A DNA stretch of 64,000 nucleotides, taken from NCBI RefSeq assembly GCF_005519465.1, contig NZ_CP027858.1:4216001-4280000 (forward strand), read 5' to 3'. Both the position numbers and the translations under genes were made by a program. The notes under the pieces were generated by a model. That model had not been told where the DNA came from. It saw nothing but the letters and a program-made list of their open reading frames with translations, and did not search any database. Of the stretch, positions 1 through 8,890 are shown piece by piece. Each line of letters opens with the position of its first letter. Position 1 is the first letter of the stretch. Source of the DNA: Streptomyces clavuligerus. GTDB lineage: Bacteria > Actinomycetota > Actinomycetes > Streptomycetales > Streptomycetaceae.

Positions 1-432
1 AGTTGGGGGTTCCGTGGCGGCGCTCCAGGTGAGGGGCCGGGGGCCGGGTGCGGGGCAGGGAGAGACCAGAGAGGAAGGAGGAGGAGAGAAAGAGAGGAAA
101 AGAAGGCTGGGGAGGGAGGGAAGGAAGGGAGGCAGACGGGAGGAATGAGGAAACGGAAGGGGGAGGAGTCAGGAAGAGCGGGCAGAGGGGGGAGAGGGGG
201 GAGAAGTGAGGGAGACGGAGGAGGGGCAGGGGAGGCGGGCGGGGAGAGCGGGGCCGGGCGAGGCGGGGCCGTGGCCAGAGCCGTTCCGCGGGCCTGTTCC
301 ACCGCGCCCACCGCGCCCGCCGGGTGCGCCGGATGCCGCGGGCCGGGCGCAGGGTATCCGGTGCGCCGGGTGCGCGGGATGTGCCGGGACCGGCCCCCAC
401 CGGCGTCCGGCGGGGCCCGGCCCGTCCTCGTC
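1..432. other. Left-edge intergenic region
   Basis: No convincing complete gene. A plus-strand reading frame open from the window edge ends at a TGA at 30-32 (last residues GVPWRRSR), so the 3' end of a gene lying mostly outside may be present, but nine codons are too few to identify it. Positions 59-255 are a nearly pure purine tract. The rest, up to the stop of the minus-strand gene at 433, is ordinary GC-rich DNA. Confidence 0.5.
59..255. repeat. Homopurine tract (GA-rich, low complexity)
   Basis: About 195 bases are almost entirely A and G on the plus strand, built from variants of GGGA, GGAA and GAGA with only scattered pyrimidines. This is unusual against the surrounding mixed GC-rich sequence. 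There is no coding signal. Mirror-symmetric purine tracts can form triplex DNA; that is inference here. Confidence 0.7.
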
Positions 433-1182
433 TCAGCGGGTGTGGGTCACCTGCTCCGTCTCCACCCTGCGGCGCAGCCCGTCCTCGGGCAGCCGGTCGA
501 GATGGCGGCAGAGCACCACCGAGCCACCGGCGGCCAGCGGTGCGAACAGGCCCGTGGACAGCCCCTCCCAGGTGCCGAAGGACCGTCCCGTCAGCACCCG
601 CGACCCGGCCGTGAGCCCCAGCTCCGCCGCGTCGGCCCGGGCCCGCGCCACCAGCTCCGCGCCGCTCAGCTCCACACCGTCGACCACCAGGGCCGCGGCG
701 TCCGGGTCGACCGGCGCGTACGGGGCGAACCGGTCGCCCTGCGAGGGCACCTCCACCGCGTAGTCGGCGAACCCGGCCGGGGGCTCGGGGAACCGGCCGC
801 CCAGCGGACGCAGCGCCAGCGCCACCCGCTCACCGCCGCAGGCGCGCGCCGCGTCCAGCGTGTCCGGGCCGCTGACCACCAGATCGGCGTCGGCCGGATC
901 GCCACCGATCTCGACCGTCACGCCCGCCGAGGCGGCGGCGATCAGCCAGACCGCGCTCTGCCAGTGGGCGGGCAGCAGCAGCGCGAGCCGGTCGCCCGGC
1001 TCGGCCGCCAGTTCGTCCTGGAGCAGATTGGCCGTCTTGGCCACCCAATTGGCGAAGGTGGCGACGGACAGTTCGACGCGCTCACCGGTGGCGTCGTCGT
1101 AAAACGTGACCAAGGGCCGCGCGGGGTCCGCGGCGAGCGCGGATCGCAGCAGGTCGGCAGGGGTACGGTCGCTGGCGTTCAT
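433..1182 (-). CDS. TIGR03089 family protein (acyl-CoA synthetase-like fragment family)
   Basis: A 249-residue protein starting MNASDRTPADLL. It resembles the N-terminal part of AMP-forming acyl-CoA synthetases: an early segment on loading and spontaneity of reactions (PLVTFYDDATGERVELS), a membrane-proximal LLLPAHWQSAVWLIAAASAG stretch, and a C-terminal GTWEGLSTG-PLAAGGSVVLC segment. It lacks the complete adenylation core and C-terminal domain, which is normal for the TIGR03089 family of actinobacteria, whose function is unknown. I chose the ATG at 1182 over the one at 1257 because homology-like sequence begins there. It is divergent from the amidase gene, with a 128-bp shared promoter region. 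Confidence 0.8.
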   Translation of the reverse strand: MNASDRTPADLLRSALAADPARPLVTFYDDATGERVELSVATFANWVAKTANLLQDELAAEPGDRLALLLPAHWQSAVWLIAAASAGVTVEIGGDPADADLVVSGPDTLDAARACGGERVALALRPLGGRFPEPPAGFADYAVEVPSQGDRFAPYAPVDPDAAALVVDGVELSGAELVARARADAAELGLTAGSRVLTGRSFGTWEGLSTGLFAPLAAGGSVVLCRHLDRLPEDGLRRRVETEQVTHTR

Positions 1183-1310
1183 CAGCGATAGGGTACGCGC
1201 CACGCCGTGCGCGGGGGCCGCCGTCCCGGTGAGCGGATACCCCGGTCGGTCCGACACGCCGTCACGTTCCCGGCGGGCGCGTCCCGCGCCGACGGCTCAG
1301 GATCTTCTGC

Positions 1311-2624
1311 ATGCGTGGACATCTGGTCAACCCGATCGGCGTCGCGGTCTCCGCGGCGCTCGCCCTCCCGCTCTCCCTCTCCCTCCCGGCGGCCTCCACG
1401 GCCTTGACGGACACAGCGGCCTCGACAGGCTCAGCGGCCTCGCGGACCCCGGCGGCCTCGGGGGCCCCGGGGCCCGGCGCGACGGCCGATGGCGCCGGAC
1501 ACCTCCGGTCGTCCGACGGCATCCCCGGGACGACCCAGTCCCTCGCGCTGCTCCCGCCCGCCCCCGCCAGCCGGTCCGTCGCCCCCGCCCTCGAACGCTC
1601 CCTGCTCCGCCCCGAGGTCACGCCCTTCTCCCTGCTCGGAGTCGTCTGGGCGGACCCGGCGAGTGAACTGCTCGGCACCGTCCAGGTCCGTACCCGGCCC
1701 ATCGGCGCCACCCGCTGGACGGGCTGGCAGAGCGTGGAGACCCACCACCACGAGCACGGCGCCGACCCCGGCACGGCCGAGCACCGGGCGGCCCGCGGCG
1801 CCACGGCCCCGCTGTGGGTGGGCCCGTCCGACGGCGTGGAGGTCCGGGTCCGGCCCCGGGCCGCCGAACCGTTCCCCGCGCCCTCGCTGCCGCACGGGCT
1901 CCGGCTCGAACTGGTCGACCCGGGCCGCCCGCCCGCGGGCTCCGCCGCCGCCCGGCCCGAGCCGGCGCGCGCCCCGGACGCCCCGGCGGCGATCCCCGCG
2001 GCCCCCGCCGCCAAGCCGTACATCGGCCCCCGGCCGAAGATCGTCACCCGTCAGGGCTGGGGCGCCAGCGAGTCGCTGCGGGAGAAGGGTTTCGCGTACA
2101 CCAAGACGGTGAAGGCGGCGTTCGTCCACCACAGCGCCACCGGCAACAACTACAGCTGCAAGCAGGCGCCCTCCGTGCTGCGCGGTATCTACCGCTACCA
2201 CGTCGTGAGCAGCGGCTGGCGGGACATCGGCTACAACTTCGCCGTCGACAAGTGCGGAAACATCTACGAGGGCCGCGCGGGAGGCGTCACCAAGGCGGTG
2301 CGGGGCGCGCACACGCTGGGCTTCAACACCAACAGCATGGGCATCGCGGTACTGGGCTCGTACAGCCGCTCGACCCCGCCCGCGGCGGCCGTCACCGGGA
2401 TCGCGAAACTCACCGCCTGGAAGCTCGGGCTGTTCCAGGGCAACCCGAAGGGCAGGGTCACGCTGGTCTCCGGGGGCAGCGGCAAGTACGCCAAGGGCCG
2501 GAAGGTCACGTTCAACGTCATCTCCGGGCACCGCGACGGCTTCAACACGGACTGTCCGGGCGCCCGCCTCTACGGGAAGCTCGGCGGGGCGCGTACGGCG
2601 GCGGCCGGTTATCAGGGGCGCTGA
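1311..2624 (+). CDS. Secreted peptidoglycan recognition protein / N-acetylmuramoyl-L-alanine amidase
   Basis: A 437-residue exported protein. Residues 1-30 form a signal peptide with a hydrophobic core and AAS-type cleavage region, followed by a Pro/Ala-rich linker. Residues 95-200 look like the accessory domain found in Streptomyces PGRP-like enzymes. Residues 245-425 are an Amidase_2/PGRP domain with QGWGA, the HHSAT motif (His 273-274), GAHTLGFN (His 334) and a terminal DCPG (Cys 415), which give the three zinc ligands. It should cleave the amide between MurNAc and the L-Ala of the stem peptide outside the cell. The gene is divergent from the TIGR03089 gene. Substrate is inferred from the family. 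Confidence 0.9.
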   Translation: MRGHLVNPIGVAVSAALALPLSLSLPAASTALTDTAASTGSAASRTPAASGAPGPGATADGAGHLRSSDGIPGTTQSLALLPPAPASRSVAPALERSLLRPEVTPFSLLGVVWADPASELLGTVQVRTRPIGATRWTGWQSVETHHHEHGADPGTAEHRAARGATAPLWVGPSDGVEVRVRPRAAEPFPAPSLPHGLRLELVDPGRPPAGSAAARPEPARAPDAPAAIPAAPAAKPYIGPRPKIVTRQGWGASESLREKGFAYTKTVKAAFVHHSATGNNYSCKQAPSVLRGIYRYHVVSSGWRDIGYNFAVDKCGNIYEGRAGGVTKAVRGAHTLGFNTNSMGIAVLGSYSRSTPPAAAVTGIAKLTAWKLGLFQGNPKGRVTLVSGGSGKYAKGRKVTFNVISGHRDGFNTDCPGARLYGKLGGARTAAAGYQGR

Positions 2625-2663
2625 CGGGCGGGGCCGCCCCGGCGGGCCCGGGGCCGGGCTCTC

Positions 2664-2830
2664 CGCGGTGGCGCCGGTCGGTGCCGGTCGGTGCCCTTCG
2701 GTGCCCGGACGTGCCTGTAGGTGCCGGTCCGTGCTGGTCCGTGCCCGTCGGTACCCGTCCGTGCCCGTCGGCGTTCACCGGCGTCGATCGGTGTTCATCG
2801 GTGTCCGTACGTGTCCGTACGTGTCCGGCG
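2664..2830. repeat. Degenerate ~10-bp intergenic repeats (GGTGCCCGTC-like)
   Basis: Between the amidase stop and manC, about 16 imperfect units of roughly ten bases follow one another (variants of GGTGCCGGTC, GGTGCCCGTC and GGTGTCCGTA, with ACGTGTCCGT twice in a row at the 3' end). The spelling drifts steadily along the array, as expected of a decaying tandem repeat. A spurious minus-strand frame reads it as repeated PTGTD-like peptides, but there is no start site or family support for a gene. Confidence 0.65.
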
Positions 2831-2864
2831 GATCGGCCCACGGTAGCCGCCGTCGCTGCATAAA

Positions 2865-2898
2865 CTGACCGATCTCTGATCAATCTCTGACCGATCTC
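2865..2898 (+). promoter_or_regulatory. Direct repeat upstream of manC, possible operator
   Basis: The 12-mer CTGACCGATCTC occurs at 2865-2876 and again at 2887-2898. The start-to-start distance of 22 bp puts both copies on nearly the same DNA face. The pair lies 63-96 bp before the manC start, and a partial copy (TGATCAATCTC) sits between them. The arrangement fits a dimeric regulator site or activator box; no regulator can be named. Confidence 0.4.
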
Positions 2899-2960
2899 GA
2901 ACGAACGACCCTTCTACGCATGCCCCCTCCGGCCCGGAAACAGGAAGCAGAGACGACAAG

Positions 2961-4043
2961 GTGACAGAAGCGATCCTCCTGGTCGGCGGCAAGGGCACCA
3001 GGCTGCGCCCGCTCACCGTGAACACCCCCAAGCCGATGGTCCCGGCGGCGGGTGTCCCCTTCCTCACGCACCAGCTCGCGCGGGCGAGGGCGGCGGGCGT
3101 CGAGCACATCGTGCTGGCGACGTCCTATCTGGCGGAGGTCTTCGAGCCGTACTTCGGGGACGGGTCCTCCCTCGGCCTGCACCTGGAGTACGTCACCGAG
3201 GAGGAGCCGCTGGGCACGGGCGGGGCGATCCGGAACGTGGCCCACCGGCTGCACTCCGGCCCGGACGACCCCGTCCTGATCTTCAACGGGGACATCCTGA
3301 CCGGCCTGGACATCCCGGCCCTCGTCGAGGTGCACCGGGCGAGCGGGGCCGAGGTCTCCCTGCATCTGACCCGGGTGCCGGACCCCCGCGCCTTCGGCCT
3401 GGTCCCGACGGACGCGACCGGCCGGGTCACGGCGTTCCTGGAGAAGCCGCAGACCCCGGAGGAGATCGTCACCGACCAGATCAACGCGGGCGCGTATGTG
3501 TTCCGCCGGTCGGTCATCGACACCATCCCGGCGGGCCGTCCCGTCTCGGTGGAACGGGAGACCTTCCCGGAGCTGCTCGCCGCGGGCGCCCACCTCCAGG
3601 GCATGGTCGACTCGACCTACTGGCTCGACCTCGGCACCCCGCAGGCGTTCGTCCGCGGCTCCGCCGACCTCGTCCTGGGCCGCGCCCCCTCCCCGGCGGT
3701 GCCCGGCCGCTGCGGCGACCGGCTCGTCCTGCCGTCCGCCCGGGTCGCCGCCGACGCCAAGCTGACCGGCGGCACCGTCGTCTGCGAGGGGGCGACGGTG
3801 GCCCCGGGCGCCCGGGTCGACGGCAGCGTCGTCCTCGCGGGCGCGGTCGTCGAGGAGGGCGCCCGGATCTCGTCCTCCCTGATCGGCGCCCACGCCCGCA
3901 TCGGCGCCCGGACGATCCTCACCCACTCGGTCATCGGCGACGGAGCCACCGTCGGCCCCGACAACGAACTGCGGGACGGCGCCAGGGTGTGGTGCGACGC
4001 GGTCCTCCCGGCGGCTTCCCTGCGCTTCTCGTCGGACCAGTAG
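2961..4043 (+). CDS. manC: Mannose-1-phosphate guanylyltransferase-like NDP-sugar pyrophosphorylase
   Basis: A 360-residue cytoplasmic nucleotidyltransferase. The N-terminal domain has the signature LVGGKGTRLRPLT (residues 7-19), the PKPM loop, LGTGGAIRNV, and the metal-binding NGDIL motif. Residues from about 255 to 345 form a left-handed beta-helix of hexapeptide-like repeats. It most likely makes GDP-mannose from mannose-1-phosphate and GTP; manB, manA and an SIS isomerase lie 14-18 kb downstream. The start is a GTG at 2961 preceded by a purine-rich stretch. Substrate specificity (GDP-mannose versus another NDP-hexose) cannot be fixed from sequence, but the neighbourhood favours mannose. 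Confidence 0.82.
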   Translation: MTEAILLVGGKGTRLRPLTVNTPKPMVPAAGVPFLTHQLARARAAGVEHIVLATSYLAEVFEPYFGDGSSLGLHLEYVTEEEPLGTGGAIRNVAHRLHSGPDDPVLIFNGDILTGLDIPALVEVHRASGAEVSLHLTRVPDPRAFGLVPTDATGRVTAFLEKPQTPEEIVTDQINAGAYVFRRSVIDTIPAGRPVSVERETFPELLAAGAHLQGMVDSTYWLDLGTPQAFVRGSADLVLGRAPSPAVPGRCGDRLVLPSARVAADAKLTGGTVVCEGATVAPGARVDGSVVLAGAVVEEGARISSSLIGAHARIGARTILTHSVIGDGATVGPDNELRDGARVWCDAVLPAASLRFSSDQ

Positions 4044-4668
4044 GGGCCTCCTGGGCCTCCTGCGGCCGATCCTGCGGCGGGCCGGGGCCGCCCGGCCCTG
4101 GCTGCGTCCCGGCAGGGTGGCTCTCCGGTGCCGATGGGCCGCCTCCCGGCCGGAGCGCGGGCCCCTGAACGCTCCCGGGACGGGTGATCCCGGGCCCGCG
4201 CGGTCATCGCCCAGACCCTGGCGGGCGGATTTCCCGGCCCAGGCGGTGCCGGACGAACCCCGGCCGGGGAGCGAGGCGCCCCAGGCCGGGTGGTGCCCGG
4301 GCGACGCCCGGTCCGGTGCCCCGGACGGGGGCGGCGCGGGCCCGTGCCGGCCGTGTCAGGGCGGATCTGCCCGGGGGCGACGGCGGTGGCCCGGGCCCTC
4401 CCGGCCCGGCGGCGGTACACGTCCAGCGCCCGGCCCGGCCCGGCCCGGCTGCGGACCAGGAACGGGATCAGGGAACGGGAACGGGATCGGGGGTCGGGGC
4501 TCGGGAACGGGAATCGGGATCGGGGCCGCGGGTCGGGAACGGGATCAGGCATCGGCGACGGGGCCGCCGGCCAGCCGGGGGCACCGCCTACCCTCGGAGG
4601 TGAACCCGGGCGACGAACCCGGTCCATGCCGTCGCGGTCGTCGCGCGCGACCCGTTCCGAGGGATTCC
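4044..4668. other. 625-bp intergenic region with G-rich tandem repeat
   Basis: No gene is supported between manC and the glycosylase; long open frames here are GC-driven and lack start sites and family resemblance. Positions 4459-4545 hold an imperfect tandem repeat of GGGAACGGGAACGGGATCGG-like units, with more than ten G runs of three or four on the plus strand spaced by AAC, ATC or TC. Such spacing could form G-quadruplexes. The promoter of the glycosylase should lie near the 3' end of this region. Confidence 0.6.
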
Positions 4669-5637
4669 GTGTCAGGCCGTTTCCAGCCCGCCCCGCGCCC
4701 CGCGCCCGCCGCGGCGCGCCCGGTGCAGCCGTCCGCCCCGGCCCGCCGCTGGACGCCGCCCGGACCGCTGGACCTGGGGCTGGTCCTCACCCCGTTGCGG
4801 CGCGGACCGGCGGACCCCACCTACCGCGCCACACCCGACGGCGCCTTCTGGCGGACGAGCCGCACCCCCGAGGGGCCCGGCAGCCTCCGGATCACGGCCG
4901 TCGGCGACCAGGTCGAGGCCCACGCCTGGGGGCCGGGCGCCGCCTGGCTGCTGGACGGGCTGCCCGCGCTGCTGGGCGCCGACGACGACCCCGGCGCCCT
5001 CGTCCCCCGGCACCGGCTCGTCGCGCTGTCCCAGCGCCGCCGCCCCGGTCTGCGCCTCACCCGTACCGGCCTGGTCCTGGAGACGCTGATCCCCACGATC
5101 CTGGAACAGAAGGTCACCACGGACGAGGCGTACCGCGCCTGGCGGCTCCTCGTCCGGAGGCACGGGGAGGCCGCGCCCGGGCCCACCCCCGGTCTGTTCG
5201 TGCTGCCCGACGCCCGCACCTGGTCGCTCGTCCCCTCCTGGGAGTGGCACCGGGCCGGGGTCGACGACAAGCGCGCCGCCACGATCCTGCGCGCGGCCCG
5301 CGTCGCCCACCGGCTGGAGGAGACGGCCGGGCTGCCGCCCGAGCAGGCCCGCGCCCGGCTGGAACTGATCCCCGGCATCGGGCCGTGGACCTCGACCGAG
5401 ACGGTCCAGCGCAGCCACGGCGCCCCCGACGCCGTCACCGTCGGCGATCTCCATCTCCCCGGGATCGTCGGATACGCCCTGACCGGGAACCGCGACGCCG
5501 ACGACACGGCCATGCTCGACCTGCTCGCGCCCTACGCGGGCCAGCGCCATCGCGCGGCGCGGCTGATCCTGCTGAGCGGCAGGGTCCCGCCGCGCCGCAC
5601 CCCGAAGATGCCGCGCGTGCACATCGGCCGGCTCTGA
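4669..5637 (+). CDS. DNA-3-methyladenine glycosylase II family protein (AlkA/HhH-GPD type)
   Basis: A 322-residue HhH-GPD superfamily protein. The helix-hairpin-helix stands out as LIPGIGPWTSTE near residue 240, followed by the Asp-containing VTVGDLHLPG segment that supplies the catalytic Asp in this superfamily. The preceding ETLIPTILEQKVT is typical of the family's conserved helix. It would remove alkylated bases during base-excision repair. The reading frame stays open far upstream, but I chose the GTG at 4669 because a GAGGG ribosome-binding sequence lies six bases before it and the upstream part is low-complexity. It is convergent with fbiB. Confidence 0.8.
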   Translation: MSGRFQPAPRPAPAAARPVQPSAPARRWTPPGPLDLGLVLTPLRRGPADPTYRATPDGAFWRTSRTPEGPGSLRITAVGDQVEAHAWGPGAAWLLDGLPALLGADDDPGALVPRHRLVALSQRRRPGLRLTRTGLVLETLIPTILEQKVTTDEAYRAWRLLVRRHGEAAPGPTPGLFVLPDARTWSLVPSWEWHRAGVDDKRAATILRAARVAHRLEETAGLPPEQARARLELIPGIGPWTSTETVQRSHGAPDAVTVGDLHLPGIVGYALTGNRDADDTAMLDLLAPYAGQRHRAARLILLSGRVPPRRTPKMPRVHIGRL

Positions 5638-5764
5638 CGGCCCCGCCGGGGCCGCGACCGGTTCCCCTTCGACGGGAACGGCCCGGATCGACGGGGAACG
5701 GCCCGGACACGGGACGGTCGGGGCACGCACGGCACGGGCCCGGCGCGGCCCGGACACCGGACGG

Positions 5765-7375
5765 TCAGCGCACCTCGATGAACGCCTCCGGCTCCCGCCC
5801 CGGCCGTTCCTTCGGCGGCGCCGCCGCGTGCCCCACGGCCACTGCCCCCATCGGGTCCCAGTGCTCCGGCAGCGCCAGCACGCTCCGTACGACGTCCCGG
5901 CAGAACATCGTCGACGACACCCACGCCGACCCCAGGCCCTCGCCCGCGAGCGCCACCAGCAGGTTCTGCACCCCGGCGCCCATGGCCACCACGAACATCT
6001 CGCGCTCGGCGGTGTCCCGCCGCGCGTCGCCGTAGTGGTGCGAACCGTCCGCCACCAGACAGGGGACGACGAGATACGGGGCCCGGCGCAGCACCTCGCC
6101 GCGCCGCACCCGTTTGGCGATCGACTCCTCGGACTTCCCGTCCCGCCGCAGATCCGCGATCCAGGCGTCCCGCATCGCGTCCAGCAGCTCCGTGCGCGAG
6201 GACTCCGATTCGAGCAGGACGAACCGCCAGGGCGTGGTGTGGTGCGGAGCGGGCGCGGTCACCGCGGCGGCCACCGCGCGCCGCACCGCGCCGGGGTCGA
6301 CCGGCCGGTCCGTGAACTCCCGCACGGTGCGCCGCTGCGCGACCGCCTCCCGCACCGCCTCGGAGGTGCCCAGCCGGAACAGGTCCCCCCCGGCGGAACG
6401 CACCAGCGCCCGGGCCCCTGTCCCGCGCTCCGTCCCCTCGTCCCCGTCGTCTCCTGGGCGGTCGCCCACGAGCCGCCCGAGCCCGCGCACCACGGCCACC
6501 GGCAGCCCCGCCGCCTTGCCCTTGACGAGATCACCGGCGGCGGCCAGCTCATCGGCGGTGGCGACGATGGTCGCGGTCAGCGGATTGCCGTACGCGTCGG
6601 TCCCGCCGCGCAGATCGTCGAGGACCGCGACCCCGTCGGCGCCGATCGCGATGTCGGTCAGACCCGAGCGCCACGGCCGCCCCGAGGTGTCGGTGACGAC
6701 GACCCCCACATCCACGCCGAGCGCCGCGCGCAGCCCGGCGCGGATGGCGCGCGCGGAGGCGTCGGGGTCGGTGGGCAGCAGCAGCACGGTCCCGGAGGGC
6801 GTGTTGGACGCGTCGACCCCGGCGGCGGCCATCACCAGTCCCAGCCGGTTCTCGACGATCCGCAGGGTGCCGCGCCGGGCGACGACCCGGACGGTCTCCG
6901 CGTCGATGGCGGCCTCGCGGTCGGCGGCGGCGAGCACCCGGCCCTCGGCCTTGCTCACGATCTTGGAGGTGACGATCAGGATGTCGCCGTCGGCGAGACC
7001 GGGCCGGGCGGCGGCGATCAGCGCCGCGATGTCGTCACCGGGCCGCACCTCGGGGAACCCGGTCAGGGCCCGTACGGAGAACGAGGGCGCGTCCCCCTCG
7101 CCGACGGCCGCCCCGGGCCCGCCGAGCACGGACGGGGTTTCGGACGGGGTGCCGAACGGCGGCGCTCCGTCGAGCGGCGCGGGCCGCCCCGGCTCCGCGA
7201 GGTGCGGCGCACCCGCGCCGGACGCCTGCTCCACGGCCGCCCGCGCGCGGGCCTCAGCGGACGCCTGCGCGCGGGCCTCAGCCGACGCCTCAGCCGACGC
7301 TTCGGCGGATGCCTGCGCGGATGCCTGGACGGATGTCTGCGCGGCTGCCCGGACCGGTTCCTGGAAGGCGGTCAT
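5765..7375 (-). CDS. fbiB: Bifunctional F420 biosynthesis protein FbiB (gamma-glutamyl ligase + FMN reductase domain)
   Basis: A 536-residue protein acting last in coenzyme F420 synthesis. Residues about 95-330 are a CofE-type F420-0:glutamate ligase domain ([33 protein letters not shown]). Residues about 345-530 are a nitroreductase-fold FMN domain ([34 protein letters not shown]) that in actinobacterial FbiB is needed to reduce dehydro-F420-0. The first ~60 residues are an Ala/Ser/Glu-rich repeat (ASAEASAEA type) not part of either domain; this is unusual and may vary in length. The start overlaps the fbiA stop by four bases (ATGA), so translation is probably coupled. Confidence 0.93.
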   Translation of the reverse strand: MTAFQEPVRAAAQTSVQASAQASAEASAEASAEARAQASAEARARAAVEQASGAGAPHLAEPGRPAPLDGAPPFGTPSETPSVLGGPGAAVGEGDAPSFSVRALTGFPEVRPGDDIAALIAAARPGLADGDILIVTSKIVSKAEGRVLAAADREAAIDAETVRVVARRGTLRIVENRLGLVMAAAGVDASNTPSGTVLLLPTDPDASARAIRAGLRAALGVDVGVVVTDTSGRPWRSGLTDIAIGADGVAVLDDLRGGTDAYGNPLTATIVATADELAAAGDLVKGKAAGLPVAVVRGLGRLVGDRPGDDGDEGTERGTGARALVRSAGGDLFRLGTSEAVREAVAQRRTVREFTDRPVDPGAVRRAVAAAVTAPAPHHTTPWRFVLLESESSRTELLDAMRDAWIADLRRDGKSEESIAKRVRRGEVLRRAPYLVVPCLVADGSHHYGDARRDTAEREMFVVAMGAGVQNLLVALAGEGLGSAWVSSTMFCRDVVRSVLALPEHWDPMGAVAVGHAAAPPKERPGREPEAFIEVR

Positions 7376-8328
7376 CCCCGCACCTCCTCGGCGAGCGCGA
7401 GCGCCTGCCGCGCCATCTCCGCGGTCGCCGCCAGGTCCGTCATCATCAGCGGCACGGCCCGGCAGCGGATGCCCGCCGCCTCGACCTCGGCCACCGCCGC
7501 CGTGTCCACGGTGTCCACCAGCCAGCCGTCCAGCAGCCCGGGCCCGTAGTGCCGTGCCACGGCCGCCGCGGTGGCCTCGACGCCGACCGCGGCCAGCACC
7601 TTGTCGGCCATCCCGCGCACGGGGGCGTTCCCGACGATGGGGGAGAGCCCCACGACCGGGACGCCCGCCTCCGCGACCGCCTCCCGGATGCCCGGTACGG
7701 CGAGGATGGTGCCGACGCTGACGACCGGGTTCGACGGCGGGAAGAGCACCACGTCGGCGGCGGCGACCGCCTCCAGCACACCCGGCGCGGGCTTGGCCTG
7801 TTCGGCGCCGACGGGGACGACGGCCTCGGCGGCCACGGAGGCCCGCAGCCTCACCCAGTACTCCTGGAAGTGGATGACCTTCCGCTCCCCGTCCAGCTCC
7901 ACGGCCACATGGGTCTCGACGCGGTCGTCGGACATCGGCAGCAGCCGTACACCGGGCTGCCAGCGGGCGCAGAGCGCCTCGGTGACCGCGCTGAGCGGAT
8001 AGCCCGCCGCGATCATCTGCGTCCGGACGATATGGGTGGCGAAGTCACGGTCGCCGAGCCCGAACCACTCCGGGCCGACGCCGTACGCCGCCAGCTCCTC
8101 CTTGACCTTGAAGCTCTCGTCCTGACGCCCCCAGCCCTGCTCCTCGTTGATGCCGCCGCCCAGGGTGTACATCACGGTGTCGAGGTCGGGGCAGACCTTG
8201 AGTCCGAACAGATGGATGTCGTCCCCGGTGTTCCCGATCACCGTGACATCCGCGTCGGGCGCGGCCCGCTGAAGACCACGCAGAAAACGGGCACCACCGA
8301 TGCCCCCGGCCAGAACCACAATGCGCAT
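7372..8328 (-). CDS. fbiA: FbiA, phosphoenolpyruvate/2-phospholactate transferase of F420 synthesis
   Basis: A 318-residue CofD-family enzyme beginning [19 protein letters not shown]. Other family segments are [33 protein letters not shown] and [20 protein letters not shown]. It joins the activated phospho-three-carbon acid to the riboflavin-like Fo, giving (dehydro) F420-0, the FbiB substrate. It lies four bases after the cysteine dioxygenase stop and overlaps fbiB by four bases, so the three genes form one operon. The Fo synthase and the guanylyltransferase are not in this window. Confidence 0.93.
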   Translation of the reverse strand: MRIVVLAGGIGGARFLRGLQRAAPDADVTVIGNTGDDIHLFGLKVCPDLDTVMYTLGGGINEEQGWGRQDESFKVKEELAAYGVGPEWFGLGDRDFATHIVRTQMIAAGYPLSAVTEALCARWQPGVRLLPMSDDRVETHVAVELDGERKVIHFQEYWVRLRASVAAEAVVPVGAEQAKPAPGVLEAVAAADVVLFPPSNPVVSVGTILAVPGIREAVAEAGVPVVGLSPIVGNAPVRGMADKVLAAVGVEATAAAVARHYGPGLLDGWLVDTVDTAAVAEVEAAGIRCRAVPLMMTDLAATAEMARQALALAEEVRG

Positions 8329-8332
8329 GCGC

Positions 8333-8890
8333 TCAGTTTGTCAGGCGGAGGACGTCCGTCGCGGTACGGGTGGTGGCCGTCGGCTGCGGGGCGGTGACGT
8401 TCGCGTCCGTGTCCGCCGTACGGCCGGCCGCGCCGTGCATCGGCATCTCGGTCAGCCCGGGGAAGTAGACATGGAGGGAGACCGCGGGCTCCAGCGCGTC
8501 GTTGACCACATCGTGCGCATGCCCGGGGGCGAAGACCCGCTGCGCCCCCGCGGCCAGCGTGTGCGGTCCCCGCCGTGTGTGCTCGGTGAGGGTGCCCCGG
8601 AGGACGGTGAGCACTCCGGACGAGCGTCCGTGGTCGTGGGCCCCGCTGCTCTGCCCCGGCAGCCAGGAGAGCAGCCACACCTCGTAGCCGGGGCCCGTCC
8701 GCAGCCGGTGGTACCAGCGGGTGGTGGCGTCGTACCGCACCAGTGGCGCCCACCGCGCCCGGTCGGCGGCGACGGAACGGGCGAGTCCGACGAAGTCGGC
8801 GACGGTGCTGGGGTGTTCGGCGGCGGGCTGGAGCAGATGCTGGACGGCGAGGATGTCGCCGGCGATCTGGAGGTCGCTGTCGCTGTTCAT
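8333..8890 (-). CDS. Cysteine dioxygenase family (cupin) protein
   Basis: A 185-residue single-cupin protein. The first cupin motif is GAHDHGRSSGVLTVLRG, with His 85 and His 87, and the second is APGHAHDVVN, where His 126 is the third iron ligand candidate. This matches type-I cysteine dioxygenases, which oxidise cysteine to cysteine sulfinate with non-haem Fe(II). It lacks the usual Cys-Tyr crosslink Cys that eukaryotic enzymes have, as is common in bacterial forms. It is the first gene of an operon with fbiA and fbiB (4-bp spacing), an association not explained by known chemistry. Another thiol could be the true substrate. Confidence 0.85.
   Translation of the reverse strand: MNSDSDLQIAGDILAVQHLLQPAAEHPSTVADFVGLARSVAADRARWAPLVRYDATTRWYHRLRTGPGYEVWLLSWLPGQSSGAHDHGRSSGVLTVLRGTLTEHTRRGPHTLAAGAQRVFAPGHAHDVVNDALEPAVSLHVYFPGLTEMPMHGAAGRTADTDANVTAPQPTATTRTATDVLRLTN

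Noticed and set aside
3..32. 3' end of a gene at the left edge (GVPWRRSR then stop)
   Set aside because: Too short to assign; mentioned only in the left-edge entry.
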